NCBI RefSeq assembly: GCF_003258365.1
Contig: NZ_QHKM01000006.1
Span: forward strand, 186,001 to 250,000
Direction: 5' to 3'
DNA length: 64,000 bases
From: Hymenobacter edaphi
GTDB lineage: Bacteria > Bacteroidota > Bacteroidia > Cytophagales > Hymenobacteraceae
The notes under the pieces were generated by a model. It did no database searches. It was given only the letters and a program-made list of their open reading frames with translations, and was not told the DNA's origin. Made by a program: the position numbers and the translations under genes. Within the stretch, counting starts at the first letter, position 1. Each line of letters opens with the position of its first letter. This document shows, in pieces, positions 26,818 through 34,402 of this stretch.

Positions 26818-26852
26818 CAACAACGCCCGGCTATGATAGCTTATCCTTAGCC
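26818..26852 (+). repeat. 35-bp inverted repeat, left copy
   Basis: AACGCCCGGCTATGATAGC within 26818-26852 matches the reverse complement of 29326-29360 at 31 of 35 positions. It starts 17 bp after the asnS stop codon. The pair bounds a 2.5-kb accessory segment. Confidence 0.7.
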
Positions 26853-26860
26853 AACACTCA

Positions 26861-26896
26861 AAGCCGCCCGGTCACTTGACCGGAGCGGCTTTTTTG
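26861..26896 (+). terminator. rho-independent terminator downstream of asnS
   Basis: Stem AAGCCGCcCGGTCA / TGACCGgAGCGGCTT with loop CT, followed by TTTTT. Confidence 0.85.
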
Positions 26897-26922
26897 CATG
26901 TTGTGGGCATGAGGGTATCAAC

Positions 26923-27042
26923 TGATTTTGGGATGCCCTAATCTGGGCGCAGCGGCATTTCGGCGCCGTGCAGTTGGGAGACGTTCGTCGTACGCGCCGC
27001 GTCTACCGCTTGGCCGCCGGCTGGGCGCGGCAGCCAGGATGA
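26923..27042 (+). pseudogene. IS4/Tn5-type transposase N-terminal remnant (left)
   Basis: A 40-codon open stretch reads IWAQRHFGAVQLGDVRRTRR then VYRLAAGWARQPG and stops. The WAQ-HFG-LGD-RRT-R pattern is that of the DNA-binding N-terminus of IS4/Tn5-like transposases (FGxAxLGDxRRTxRLVxLA). No ATG and no catalytic domain remain. It aligns in direct orientation to the fragment at 29123-29284. Confidence 0.65.
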
Positions 27043-27052
27043 CTGGCCATGG

Positions 27053-27348
27053 ATGAATGTATATTGGACGCTTGAGCTTTACTTGCTGCTCGGTATGTCC
27101 TTAAGGCATACTGCCGAGTTTCCTGCCAGAATCCGCGCCGGAGCATGGCGTTTCAACGGCATCGTGTGGGGCCTCCGGCTCGTGGACGGGCTGGCCGTGG
27201 CCGTTATGTTGGGTCGCTATGCGGCCTTGATGCCGCTCATGATCCTGCTACCCGTGACGGGCATCGGATTGGTTTCGAGATACTGGCCGTGTTCTTTGTC
27301 GGGATATACCTCTTTTTAAATACTATCCGCATAGAAAAGTCTTGGTGA
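27053..27348 (+). pseudogene. small membrane protein gene with probable frameshift
   Basis: From the ATG at 27053 the frame encodes a helix-rich start (YWTLELYLLLGMSLRHTAEF, then LRLVDGLAVAVMLGRYAALM and PLMILLPVTGIG), then goes on as an unlikely Ser/Trp-rich end to 27319. In the +1 frame the same place continues as FEILAVFFVGIYLFLNTIRI-EKSW to 27348, a proper final membrane helix with a basic end. A 1-bp change near 27265-27275 (GGATTGGTTTCG) would join the two. No family recognised. If it is not a frameshift, the gene is the 88-residue ORF 27053-27319. Confidence 0.45.
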
Positions 27349-27366
27349 GCTTACCTAACTGCCCGT

Positions 27367-27651
27367 TTGCCTGAACCCGACGGGCGACAGGAGCGGCAAG
27401 ACACACTAGTGGTAGTGGTCAAACCACAAGACCAGGTGCTGTTCTACGCTGCTGGAAAGTTGAACCAAGCCGTCCCAATCCATGCCTTAGCGACCCGTCG
27501 CCGCAGCCGCGGAGCAGCCGGGCCAGCGGGAGCGGAGGATATAGTGTGTTTTCAAGAAGGGAAGATAAACGACTGGGTGATACCCCCGCTGCATGCGTCC
27601 TGGCTGGCTAAGAAAGCTCAGGCCACCGAACCCGTGCCCGCTGCTGCGTAA
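27367..27651 (+). CDS. hypothetical small protein (weak)
   Basis: 94 residues from a TTG at 27367. Seen: TLVVVVKPQDQVLFYAAGKL near the start and DIVCFQEGKINDWVIPPLHA near the end, with an Ala/Gly/Arg-rich middle (RRRSRGAAGPAGAED). No known family. It lies in the accessory segment after the frameshifted gene, with no promoter in sight. It could be a fragment of a longer protein or a chance frame. Confidence 0.3.
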   Translation: MPEPDGRQERQDTLVVVVKPQDQVLFYAAGKLNQAVPIHALATRRRSRGAAGPAGAEDIVCFQEGKINDWVIPPLHASWLAKKAQATEPVPAAA

Positions 27652-27729
27652 CGAGCGGCCCCGCCGCGCGGGCTTTACCGGAAGTCCGCCCGCCGTGCCC
27701 GCCCAAGCCCGTCCTGCTGCACCTAGGGC

Positions 27730-27767
27730 GGGCGGTTTTGTCGCATCAACATGCGACAAAACCGCCC
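27730..27767. terminator. 17-bp perfect hairpin
   Basis: GGGCGGTTTTGTCGCAT-caac-ATGCGACAAAACCGCCC, followed by TCTTATCC. Between the weak ORF and the adhesin-like gene; it may terminate upstream reading or sit in the leader of the downstream gene. Confidence 0.6.
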
Positions 27768-27839
27768 TCTTATCCGCTTTACCTTTATCGTGCCCGTGTA
27801 TCGGGGTCACCATCACGCTCTACCTCCACACCTCTTGCC

Positions 27840-29006
27840 ATGATTCATAAGTACCTGCTAGCAGCCCTGCTGCTGACGGCTGCCGCGCCCGCCGCGCTGG
27901 CCCAGACCACCGGCTCGGTGGGCATTGGCACGGCCACTCCCAATGCCAAAGCCGCCCTCGACGTAACGGCCACCGACAAGGGCGTGCTGGTGCCGCGCCT
28001 GACCCAGGCCCAGCGCACCGCCATTGCCGCACCCGTGCCCGTGGGCCTGCTGGTGTACCAGACTGATGGCACGCCCGGCTTCTGGTACTACGAAGCCACT
28101 GCCGGCTGGACTTCCCTCAGCGCCGGCAGCAGTACTGGCGACAACCTGGGCAACCACTCGGCTACCCAGACCCTCAACCTGAACGAGCAGCGCCTGCTGG
28201 GCACCGTGGGCACCTCCCTGGGCGACTCTACCGCCCAGGTGGAGCTGAACGCCAGCGTGGGCACGCAGAGCACGGCGCTCATCACCCGCAGCAGTTTCGG
28301 GGCCCGCTACTCCCGCGTTATACTCTCGGGCTACGGCAAGCTGCCCGAGGGCACCAGCACCGCTAACGACTACGGCATCTGGGCCACTGCCTACCGCGGT
28401 GGGGGCTGGGCCGGCTTTTTCTCCGCGGGCAGCACCACCACGCCGCTGCGCTGGGTGGGCATCTGCCAGAACCCGGGCTACAACGGCACCGGCTCGGCCA
28501 TTCGCATCGTCGATGGCACCCAGGGCGCGGGCAAGGTGCTGATGTCGGACGGCAGCGGCTACGGTACCTGGCAGCCGGTGCCCGCCCCCACGACGGCCGG
28601 GGGCAACTTCAACTTGGGCTCGTACTCCCTGGTGGGCAACGGCGGCAGCGCGGGCATTGCCATCAGCAACACCGGCAACGTGGGCATCGGCGCTGCCGGC
28701 CCCACCAGCACGTTGCAGGTGGCCGGCTCGGTGGCCGCCCGCATTCGCACCCTCAGCAGCGGCTCGGTGGCCGACAATGACTATACCGTGCTGGTGGGCG
28801 GCAGCATTGCCCTACCTGCTCCGAGTGCTGCTAACACTGGCCGGATCCACAATCTGTTGACCACGGGCGGCGGCTATGTGGTAACAGGGGTCTTCCGCGA
28901 CGCGAGCGGCGCCTTTGGCACCTACGGACTGAACAACAGTGCCGGTGCCCGGGGCATCGTCGTGCAAAGTGACGGCACCAACTGGTGGATTATCAGCCGG
29001 CAATAA
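27840..29006 (+). CDS. secreted tail-fibre/adhesin-like surface protein
   Basis: 388 residues from the ATG at 27840, which gives a signal peptide (MIHKYLLAALLLTAAAPAAL then AQ). The mature start QTTGSVGIGTATPNAKAALD, VTATDKGVLVPRLTQAQR, VGLLVYQTDGTPGFWYY is a sequence class common in Bacteroidota exported proteins that resemble phage tail-fibre N-termini. A Gly/Ser/Thr-rich beta-repeat middle follows; SNTGNVGIGAAGPTSTLQVA at about residues 275-295 repeats the VGIGxxxPxxxLxV motif of the start. The end (SDGTNWWIISRQ) is Trp-rich. No chaperone domain is seen. It is the only intact gene in the repeat-bounded segment and is followed by a clear terminator. Confidence 0.8.
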   Translation: MIHKYLLAALLLTAAAPAALAQTTGSVGIGTATPNAKAALDVTATDKGVLVPRLTQAQRTAIAAPVPVGLLVYQTDGTPGFWYYEATAGWTSLSAGSSTGDNLGNHSATQTLNLNEQRLLGTVGTSLGDSTAQVELNASVGTQSTALITRSSFGARYSRVILSGYGKLPEGTSTANDYGIWATAYRGGGWAGFFSAGSTTTPLRWVGICQNPGYNGTGSAIRIVDGTQGAGKVLMSDGSGYGTWQPVPAPTTAGGNFNLGSYSLVGNGGSAGIAISNTGNVGIGAAGPTSTLQVAGSVAARIRTLSSGSVADNDYTVLVGGSIALPAPSAANTGRIHNLLTTGGGYVVTGVFRDASGAFGTYGLNNSAGARGIVVQSDGTNWWIISRQ

Positions 29007-29067
29007 CCGTTCTACTACCCGCCGATATAAAGCGCCGACCAACCGGCCTTGTTCTTACCCCAAAGGC

Positions 29068-29100
29068 GAAAAGCGCTGGCCCACGGGCCAGCGCTTTTTG
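29068..29100 (+). terminator. rho-independent terminator
   Basis: AAAAGCGCTGGCC-cacg-GGCCAGCGCTTTTT, a near-perfect stem running into a T tract, 62 bp after the surface protein stop. Confidence 0.88.
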
Positions 29101-29122
29101 TTGGTCATGGGTAGCTTGCAGG

Positions 29123-29284
29123 ATGAGCATATCAGCAGGTTTTGGCGCAGCGCAGCAGCGGGCGCAGACGCATGTTGGTGGGGCGTCGTTGGGCGACGTG
29201 CGACGCACGCGGCGGGTGGTGCGGCTGGCAGCGGGCTGGGTGCGGCAGCCCGGGGCCCATTTGCGCGCCGACGTAACCATGTAA
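29123..29284 (+). pseudogene. IS4/Tn5-type transposase N-terminal remnant (right)
   Basis: A 53-residue open frame containing RAQTHVGGASLGDVRRTRRV then VRLAAGWVRQPGAHLRADV. It aligns to the fragment at 26923-27042 over VQLGDVRRTRRVYRLAAGWA/RQPG with about five differences. No DDE catalytic part follows. The region 29101-29391 contains nothing else I recognise apart from the right inverted repeat. Confidence 0.62.
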
Positions 29285-29325
29285 ATAGGCAGCGCCGGCC
29301 GGTAGGCCGACGTGGCTTAAGTTTT

Positions 29326-29360
29326 GGGTAAGGACAAGCTATGATAGCCGGGCGTTGCTG
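29326..29360 (-). repeat. 35-bp inverted repeat, right copy
   Basis: Reverse complement of the left copy at 26818-26852 with four mismatches (core AACGCCCGGCTATCATAGC on the minus strand). No target-site duplication is visible outside either copy. Confidence 0.7.
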
Positions 29361-29391
29361 TTCACACGCAGGTTGAAGTCTGCGCTGCGGG

Positions 29392-29847
29392 TCATGCGCT
29401 TAGGCGCTGTGGCCGGTCGAAGAAGTAGTACACGGCTCCGCCGAACAGTAGCCCGAACACGGCCATCAGCAAGCAGCCGCCCGCCACGCCATACTTCTCC
29501 GCATTGTCGTCGATGCGCCCGTCGGCCGGGTCCTCGGGCAGGTACACGACCCGAGCCATCTGTCCTCGGTAGTATCGGTGGCCCAGAGTGTTGAAGTGGC
29601 TCTGCACGGTATAAGTCTGCTGGTCCTGAGCCCTGAACTGCACCACGTACAGTCGGGTGTCGCCTTCGGTCATGGAGTCGTTGACCACTACGGCCGGCGC
29701 AACAACGCCACGGGAGTAGCGGCGGTAGGAATGGTGGCCTTCGCAGCCGGCAGCGCAGAGCACAATGATTTCCCAAAATGCAATAAAGGCGTACATGTAG
29801 TATCGGCCGGTGTGGTTTGTTTCGGCGGAATGTGTAGAGCCAGACAT
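29392..29847 (-). CDS. DUF3592-like membrane protein
   Basis: 151 residues. Seen: an N-terminal hydrophobic helix (YMYAFIAFWEIIVLCAAGC), an extracytoplasmic beta domain with RLYVVQFRAQDQQTYTVQSH and YYRGQMARVVYLPEDPADGR, and a C-terminal helix (VAGGCLLMAVFGLLFGGAVYYFF). The pattern of a beta domain between two helices, with a strand reading 'G..V.V.Y.P..P....', is that of DUF3592. The next gene upstream on the same strand (29925) has the same plan, so the two are probably paralogs. The role of the family is unknown. Just downstream is the right inverted repeat of the accessory segment. Confidence 0.68.
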   Translation of the reverse strand: MSGSTHSAETNHTGRYYMYAFIAFWEIIVLCAAGCEGHHSYRRYSRGVVAPAVVVNDSMTEGDTRLYVVQFRAQDQQTYTVQSHFNTLGHRYYRGQMARVVYLPEDPADGRIDDNAEKYGVAGGCLLMAVFGLLFGGAVYYFFDRPQRLSA

Positions 29848-29924
29848 AACGAGCGTAACTAGAGCATTAAAGCTAATGTGGAACAGTCTGTAGGTTAGTG
29901 GCTTGAATAATGCAACACCGACTG

Positions 29925-30458
29925 TCAGCGCGTACTACCTGGCCGCTTAGGCGAGTCGGCAAACAGCGCCCCGGCAGTAACCCGGCGCAGCCACAGCAGC
30001 GCCGCCGCAAAGCCGCTCAGCAGGCCAAAGCCCGTGAGCTGCAGCAGCTGCCCGTACTGCTCGGTGGTGGTGGCCAGGCGGCTGTGCTCGGGCTGAGTCT
30101 GTACATATATAATGGGCACTTTGTCGCCTACCTGGTAAGTCGCCGAGGAATGGTGGAAGCGGTTGACCAGCCGCACCTCCTGCCCTTGGTAGCTAGCCGC
30201 GACGGTGTATTCAATGGTGGCGTCGCCGGGCTTGCGGGTGGTGGCGCGCTTGCCGTTTTTATCGGGAGCAGGGGGAATTACGCGCCGTTGCGTAACGGTG
30301 CCGATGAGCGGTACTCCCTCGGTGCGCCGGACCAGCACGCCCCGGGCCTCCCGCGCCGCCAGATAGAGCAGCACCACGCAGAACCCCGCCGCCACCAAGG
30401 AGGCAATGTAGTGCGCCGCGTGGGGGCGGCCGGCGGGAGGAGTGGGGCTGGGGGCCAT
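29925..30458 (-). CDS. DUF3592-like membrane protein (paralog)
   Basis: 177 residues. Seen: a helix YIASLVAAGFCVVLLYLAA, then VPLIGTVTQRRVI, IEYTVAASYQGQEVRLVNRF, YQVGDKVPIIYVQTQPEHSR, and a second helix LLQLTGFGLLSGFAAALLWL. This is the DUF3592 arrangement: helix, exported beta domain with a 'G..V.V.Y....P' strand, helix. It is 78 bp from the paralog downstream and 10 bp from the Rof-like gene upstream, all on the minus strand, which suggests a three-gene transcript. Confidence 0.75.
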   Translation of the reverse strand: MAPSPTPPAGRPHAAHYIASLVAAGFCVVLLYLAAREARGVLVRRTEGVPLIGTVTQRRVIPPAPDKNGKRATTRKPGDATIEYTVAASYQGQEVRLVNRFHHSSATYQVGDKVPIIYVQTQPEHSRLATTTEQYGQLLQLTGFGLLSGFAAALLWLRRVTAGALFADSPKRPGSTR

Positions 30459-30468
30459 GCCGCCAAAG

Positions 30469-30714
30469 CTAGCAGTAGTTGCGCAGCTCCCGGTCGTCGA
30501 CGGCCGCCAGCTTGTCGAGGCGCAACTCGAAACCGTCGGTCAGGCGCAGGTACTCCACTTTGGCGCGGATGTAGAGGTCCTGAATGACGCCTTCGCGGGT
30601 GCTGAGCGGGGCATCGGGCGTCTCGCGGTAGTGCAGGACGCAGGGCTGCCGGGTGGTGGCGCGGGCTTCCAGCTCGTCGTAGAAGGAGCAGCTGATGGGG
30701 CGGTAGTCGCTCAT
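30469..30714 (-). CDS. rof: Rof-like Rho-binding antiterminator family protein
   Basis: 81 residues. The start MSDYRPISCSFYDELEARAT, followed by QPCVLHYRE, GVIQDLYIRAKVEYLRLTDG and LRLDKLAAVDDRELRNYC, follows the Rof/YaeO family: an Sm-like barrel that binds Rho and inhibits termination, with the signature YxPIxCxxYDxLE and a final RLDxIxxVD. Whether this version acts on Rho in Bacteroidota is inference. It is the first gene of a minus-strand group with the two DUF3592 proteins and is divergent from the Rieske-AIF gene. Confidence 0.8.
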   Translation of the reverse strand: MSDYRPISCSFYDELEARATTRQPCVLHYRETPDAPLSTREGVIQDLYIRAKVEYLRLTDGFELRLDKLAAVDDRELRNYC

Positions 30715-30796
30715 GGCGGTAGCTATTTAGCTGCTTAACCCGGGCGGGCCGGAAAACGTTGGGAGTAGCAGTTGTCACCCCTGCCGCCCCGTTCTC

Positions 30797-32452
30797 ATGG
30801 CCGATTCCCCGGAGTTTGATCTGGCCCCCGCCGACGCCCTGCGCGACGGGGAGCTGAAAGCCTTTCCTGCCGCCGACACCCAGGTGCTGCTGCTGCGCCA
30901 CCACGGGCAGTACCACGCCTTCGCCGCGCACTGCCCGCACTACGGCGCCCCGCTGGAAAAGGGTCGGCTGGTGGGCGAGCAGCTAGTCTGCCCCTGGCAC
31001 CACGCCTGCTTCCGCGCGGCCGATGGCAAGCTCTGCGAACCGCCGGCTCTGGACGATTTGCCCCGCTACCCGCTGCGCGAAGCCGATGGCCGCCTGTGGG
31101 TGACGCTGCCCGCCGCCGCGCCCCGCGTGCCCGAGTCGCCCGACGCCACGCCAACGGCCGAAACCGGCGGAGCCGCACCCGCCTTGCGCCAGGGCCGCCC
31201 CACCGACGCCAGCGTGTTCGTCATCGTGGGAGCCGGGGCTGCTGGGCAAATGGCCGCCCAGACGCTGCGCACCGAGGGCTTCGCCGGGCGCGTGGTGCTC
31301 GTCGGGGCCGAGGCCAGTGCGCCCTACGACCGCACCAAGCTCAGCAAAGCCTACCTCGCCGGCAAGACCGACGACGCGCACCTGCCGCTGCGCTACGATT
31401 CGTTTTACCGCGACTACCACATCGAGCGCCTCACTGAGGCATCCATCAGCGGGCTGGATGCGGCCAGACGCGAGCTGCACTTCGCCGATGGCCGGGCGCC
31501 GCTCCATTACGACGCGCTGCTGCTGAGCCCCGGCAGCACGCCGCGCACCCTGCCCGCCGCCGTGTCCGGTCACGACCTGCCGGGCCTGTTCGTGCTCCGC
31601 AGCCATGCCGACGCGCAACGGCTGCGCGACGCGGCCAAAGACGCCCGGCACGTGGTGGTAGTCGGTGGCAGCTTCATCGGCATGGAAGCAGCGGCCAGCC
31701 TGGCCGGGCAGCCAGGGCGCACCGTGACGGTGGTGGCCCAGGAAGCCGAGCCGTTCGAAAAGGTGCTGGGGCCGCGCATCGGGGCCATGTTCCGCCAGCT
31801 GCATCAGCAGAAGGGCGTATCGTTTCGCGGGGGCGACGGGCTGGCGGAGCTGCGCACCGCGCCGGGCGGGCAGTTGGGCACGGTGGTGCTGAAATCGGGC
31901 GACTCGCTGCCGGCCGATGTGGTCGTGCTAGGCATCGGCGTACGCCCCGCCACCGATTTTCTGCGCGAGGTGCTGCCGCTGGAACCCGACGGCGGCTTGG
32001 CCGTCGACGAGCAGTTGCGCGTTGGCGACGCCATCTGGGCCGCCGGCGACGTGGCCACGTTCGAGCTGCACCCGGCCGGCGGCCGCACGCGCATCGAACA
32101 CTGGCGCGTGGCGCAGCAGCAGGGCCGCGTGGCCGCGCTGAACATGCTGGGCCGGGGCGTCCGGTTCGACAAGGTGCCCTTTTTCTGGACGCAGCAGTTC
32201 GGCAAAAGCCTGCGCTACGCCGGCCATGCCAAGCACTGGGACGACATCATCTACCACGGCCCGGTCGAGCAACAGAACTTCCTGGCCCTGTACGTGGGCG
32301 AAGGCCGCATTCTGGCCGCCGCCGGCATGAACCGTGACCCGGACCTGATTTGCATCGAAGCGCTGCTGGCACTGGACCGCATGCCCGCGCCCGCCGAAGC
32401 CCGCCACGAGGTCGACTGGGCCGGGCGGCTGAAGGCGGCGCAGGCGCAGTAG
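30797..32452 (+). CDS. Rieske-type, AIF-like FAD-dependent NAD(P)H oxidoreductase
   Basis: 551 residues. Residues 1-105 form a Rieske domain: C46 and H48 in AAHCPHYGAPL, C65 and H68 in LVCPWHHACF. A Pro/Ala/Thr linker follows (about 106-135). Residues 140-551 are a pyridine nucleotide-disulphide oxidoreductase: FAD motif VIVGAGAAGQMAAQTL, PYDRTKLSKAYLAG, NAD motif VVVVGGSFIGMEAA, and IWAAGDVATFE for the second FAD contact. The C-terminal reductase-type domain (VPFFWTQQFGKSLRYAGHA) ends it. The plan equals AIFM3/AIF-like proteins and rubredoxin/ferredoxin reductases of oxygenase systems. It stands alone; the electron partner is not visible. Confidence 0.9.
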   Translation: MADSPEFDLAPADALRDGELKAFPAADTQVLLLRHHGQYHAFAAHCPHYGAPLEKGRLVGEQLVCPWHHACFRAADGKLCEPPALDDLPRYPLREADGRLWVTLPAAAPRVPESPDATPTAETGGAAPALRQGRPTDASVFVIVGAGAAGQMAAQTLRTEGFAGRVVLVGAEASAPYDRTKLSKAYLAGKTDDAHLPLRYDSFYRDYHIERLTEASISGLDAARRELHFADGRAPLHYDALLLSPGSTPRTLPAAVSGHDLPGLFVLRSHADAQRLRDAAKDARHVVVVGGSFIGMEAAASLAGQPGRTVTVVAQEAEPFEKVLGPRIGAMFRQLHQQKGVSFRGGDGLAELRTAPGGQLGTVVLKSGDSLPADVVVLGIGVRPATDFLREVLPLEPDGGLAVDEQLRVGDAIWAAGDVATFELHPAGGRTRIEHWRVAQQQGRVAALNMLGRGVRFDKVPFFWTQQFGKSLRYAGHAKHWDDIIYHGPVEQQNFLALYVGEGRILAAAGMNRDPDLICIEALLALDRMPAPAEARHEVDWAGRLKAAQAQ

Positions 32453-32713
32453 CGCGGGCTTCCGGGGTGCGGAGCCTGGAGGAGTACGACGGATACATAA
32501 TCTGCTTGTGCATAGCTATTTGGGTGATGATTGGCCGTTGGGGCACTACGCTGCCGCGCGGCCAGCCCCCAAGCTGGAACTGCCTCGCTGGCACAGCCGG
32601 TGGGCCGTGGGTGGGCGTTTCTGCATCGTTCGACGGTTTGAGCAGGGACCATAAAAAAGCCGCCCCGGCCAAATGGCCGAAGCGGCTTTTCTTACGCGGA
32701 GTACGTGGCGGAC
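32453..32713. other. intergenic region with terminator
   Basis: The 261-bp gap between convergent genes. The first 200 bp show no recognised gene. A hairpin at 32653-32693 is annotated separately. Confidence 0.5.
32653..32693 (-). terminator. terminator for the Gly-rich secreted protein gene
   Basis: AAGCCGCcccGGCCA-aa-TGGCCgaaGCGGCTT with A and T tracts on either side; works for the minus-strand gene and possibly for the plus-strand one. Confidence 0.75.
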
Positions 32714-33445
32714 TTAGCGCACGCGGCCCCGACCACCCCCGGGGCCGTTGCCACCGTTGCTGTTGCCGCCGAAGCCGCCCTGGCCCCGGCCGGGTTGGCC
32801 CTGCCCGTAGTCGGGGCGGCCACCGCCGTTGGGCTGGTCGCGGCGGCCGTCGTAGCCCCCGCCGCGGCGGTCATCGTTGTCGTAGCGGCCGCCCGGCGCG
32901 TTGCCGCCCTGGTAGCCGCCGCGGCCGCCCGGCGCGTTGCCGCCCTGGTAGCCGCCGCGGCCGGGCCCGTTTTGGGCGTAGGGCTGGTTGTCGTAGCGGC
33001 CGTCTCCCTGACTGCGGTAGCCGTTGCCGCCGTAGCCGCCCTGCCAGCGCGGGCCGGGTGCCGAGCGGTAGTAGCCGGGGCGCCAGCCGCGCGTGTTGCA
33101 GTAGGAGCGGTGGTCGTAGATCCGGCCCCAGGGCTGTCGGCCCACGTACTGCACCACCACCGGATGGAAATAGCGCGGGTCGTAGCCGGCGTAGTAGGCG
33201 GCCGGCAGGGCCGGGGCGCTGACCCAGGTGTTGTAGTAGGGGTCGAAGTACACGTACGACTGGGTGTAGAGGTCGTAGTAGCCGTCGATTTCGGGAATGT
33301 AGTAGTACTGCACCCCGGGGCCGATGGGCGGGCCCCAGGCGGGTGCGCCTACGTTCACGTTGACCTGCACCTGGGCCTGCGCAGGGCCGCCGTAGAGCAG
33401 CGCCAGCAGAAACAGCGGCAGGGCTGATTTGAGCAATGGTTTCAT
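32714..33445 (-). CDS. secreted protein with QYYYxPE/FHPVVxxYVG domain and Gly/Arg-rich tail
   Basis: 243 residues from the ATG at 33445 (signal MKPLLKSALPLFLLALLYGG then PAQAQ). The mature part starts VQVNVNVGAPAWGPP, then PGVQYYYIPEIDGYYDLYTQ, YDPRYFHPVVVQYVGRQPWG. From about residue 135 it is very rich in Gly, Arg, Asn and Gln, with a tandem GRGGYQGGNAPG repeat. The N-terminal domain is shared with the gene at 34403-34882: QVNVN, YYYxPExxGYYDL, YDPRxFHPVVxxYVGxQPW. Probably periplasmic or surface; function unknown. The two copies flank a lipoprotein gene. Confidence 0.78.
   Translation of the reverse strand: MKPLLKSALPLFLLALLYGGPAQAQVQVNVNVGAPAWGPPIGPGVQYYYIPEIDGYYDLYTQSYVYFDPYYNTWVSAPALPAAYYAGYDPRYFHPVVVQYVGRQPWGRIYDHRSYCNTRGWRPGYYRSAPGPRWQGGYGGNGYRSQGDGRYDNQPYAQNGPGRGGYQGGNAPGGRGGYQGGNAPGGRYDNDDRRGGGYDGRRDQPNGGGRPDYGQGQPGRGQGGFGGNSNGGNGPGGGRGRVR
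32887..32960. repeat. tandem repeat inside the Gly-rich tail
   Basis: Two nearly identical 36-bp units encoding GYQGGNAPGGRG, in the gene at 32714-33445. Likely a replication-slippage product that varies in copy number. Confidence 0.7.
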
Positions 33446-33620
33446 GAGCTGAGAAAACAAAGAAGTTGTTCACCGTCAACGCAAAAACGGCACCACAATT
33501 TTCCACCCGCGAATGGAGCGTTCAAAGCAAGATACCACCCTGCCGTTGGCTTTCGTATGAAGACTCGCTCGGACCGGCCGCCGTGCGCCGGGTCATGCTA
33601 CTTATTGCTGATAATCAACC

Positions 33621-34334
33621 ATGTTTCGCTCATACCTGCTCCGGCTGAGCAGCTGCCTGCTGCTGGCCTGCTCCCCGGAAAAGCCCGCTGATTCCGTCGT
33701 CGATAGCGGCCCGCCGCCCGTACCCGCCGATTCCGCGGTTTCCGCCCCCGATTCGCCGGTTGCGCCGGTGCCGCCCGCCATCAGCAGCGGCACCGCCGAC
33801 TCCGCGGCGGCCGTTGCGTGGCCCGCTCCGTTTCAGCTCGCTGCTGGTAGCCAATGCCAGCGGGTGGCCACGCGGGCCGTTACCATTTACCAGCGGCCCG
33901 GGATGAAAGCCCCAAAGTTTGGCCAGGTGACGAGCGGCGAGAAACTGACGCTGACCGCCCGCACTGCCGATGGCTGGGTGGGCTTCGACCCGGCCACGGC
34001 CCAGGCCGCCAACGTGGGCATTTTCCGCCTGCGCTGGGTGCGGGCCGCCGAGGCCTTCGGAGCCGCCGACCAGGCCTGCGCCGACCTGCCGCTGGTGCAG
34101 GCTCCGCCCGCTGGGTGCCTGCTGATGGCTACGCACCCGGTCCCGGTGCATGCCCGCCCGGCGGGTAACTCCCCGCAGATAAGCATGATACCGACCGGTA
34201 GCTACGCCCGCATCCGGCCGCAGGCCAGCGCAGCGGGCAAGGGCTGGACGGAAATCGAGGTGCCCGGCCGGGCTGCCCCCGGCTACGTGGCCGAGGTTGA
34301 TGCAAACCGGAACGGCCCTTGTTCGGGGCAATAA
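33621..34334 (+). CDS. lipoprotein with two SH3-like domains
   Basis: 237 residues. The signal MFRSYLLRLSSCLLLAC ends in lipobox LLAC. The next 60 residues are Pro/Ala/Ser/Asp-rich (a flexible spacer). Then two bacterial SH3-like repeats follow: AVTIYQRPGMKAPKFGQVTS to WVGFDPATAQ, and PVPVHARPAGNSPQISMIPT to PGYVAEVDAN. Each shows the 'xVxxRPxxxSxxxxxxxxGxxxxI' pattern. SH3b domains of this sort often bind peptidoglycan peptides. It sits on the plus strand between two minus-strand paralogs. Confidence 0.72.
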   Translation: MFRSYLLRLSSCLLLACSPEKPADSVVDSGPPPVPADSAVSAPDSPVAPVPPAISSGTADSAAAVAWPAPFQLAAGSQCQRVATRAVTIYQRPGMKAPKFGQVTSGEKLTLTARTADGWVGFDPATAQAANVGIFRLRWVRAAEAFGAADQACADLPLVQAPPAGCLLMATHPVPVHARPAGNSPQISMIPTGSYARIRPQASAAGKGWTEIEVPGRAAPGYVAEVDANRNGPCSGQ

Positions 34335-34337
34335 AAA

Positions 34338-34369
34338 AACCGGCGCTACCTGAGCAGGCAGCGCCGGTT
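34338..34369. terminator. bidirectional terminator between convergent genes
   Basis: AACCGGCGCT / AGCGCCGGTT stem with a 12-nt loop, preceded by A tracts and followed by TGATT. Confidence 0.75.
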
Positions 34370-34402
34370 TGATTATCAGCCAAGGAGCAGGAACCGCAGG
34401 GC

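Noticed and set aside
27730-27767. Invertible promoter or recombinase site upstream of the surface gene
   Set aside because: A short-loop hairpin that fits a terminator; no recombinase gene nearby.
26818-29360. Phage tail-fibre gene implying a prophage
   Set aside because: Only the exported adhesin-like gene is present, with a signal peptide; no other phage gene.
32887-32960. Possible CRISPR-like repeat
   Set aside because: Two tandem coding repeats without spacers inside a Gly-rich gene tail.
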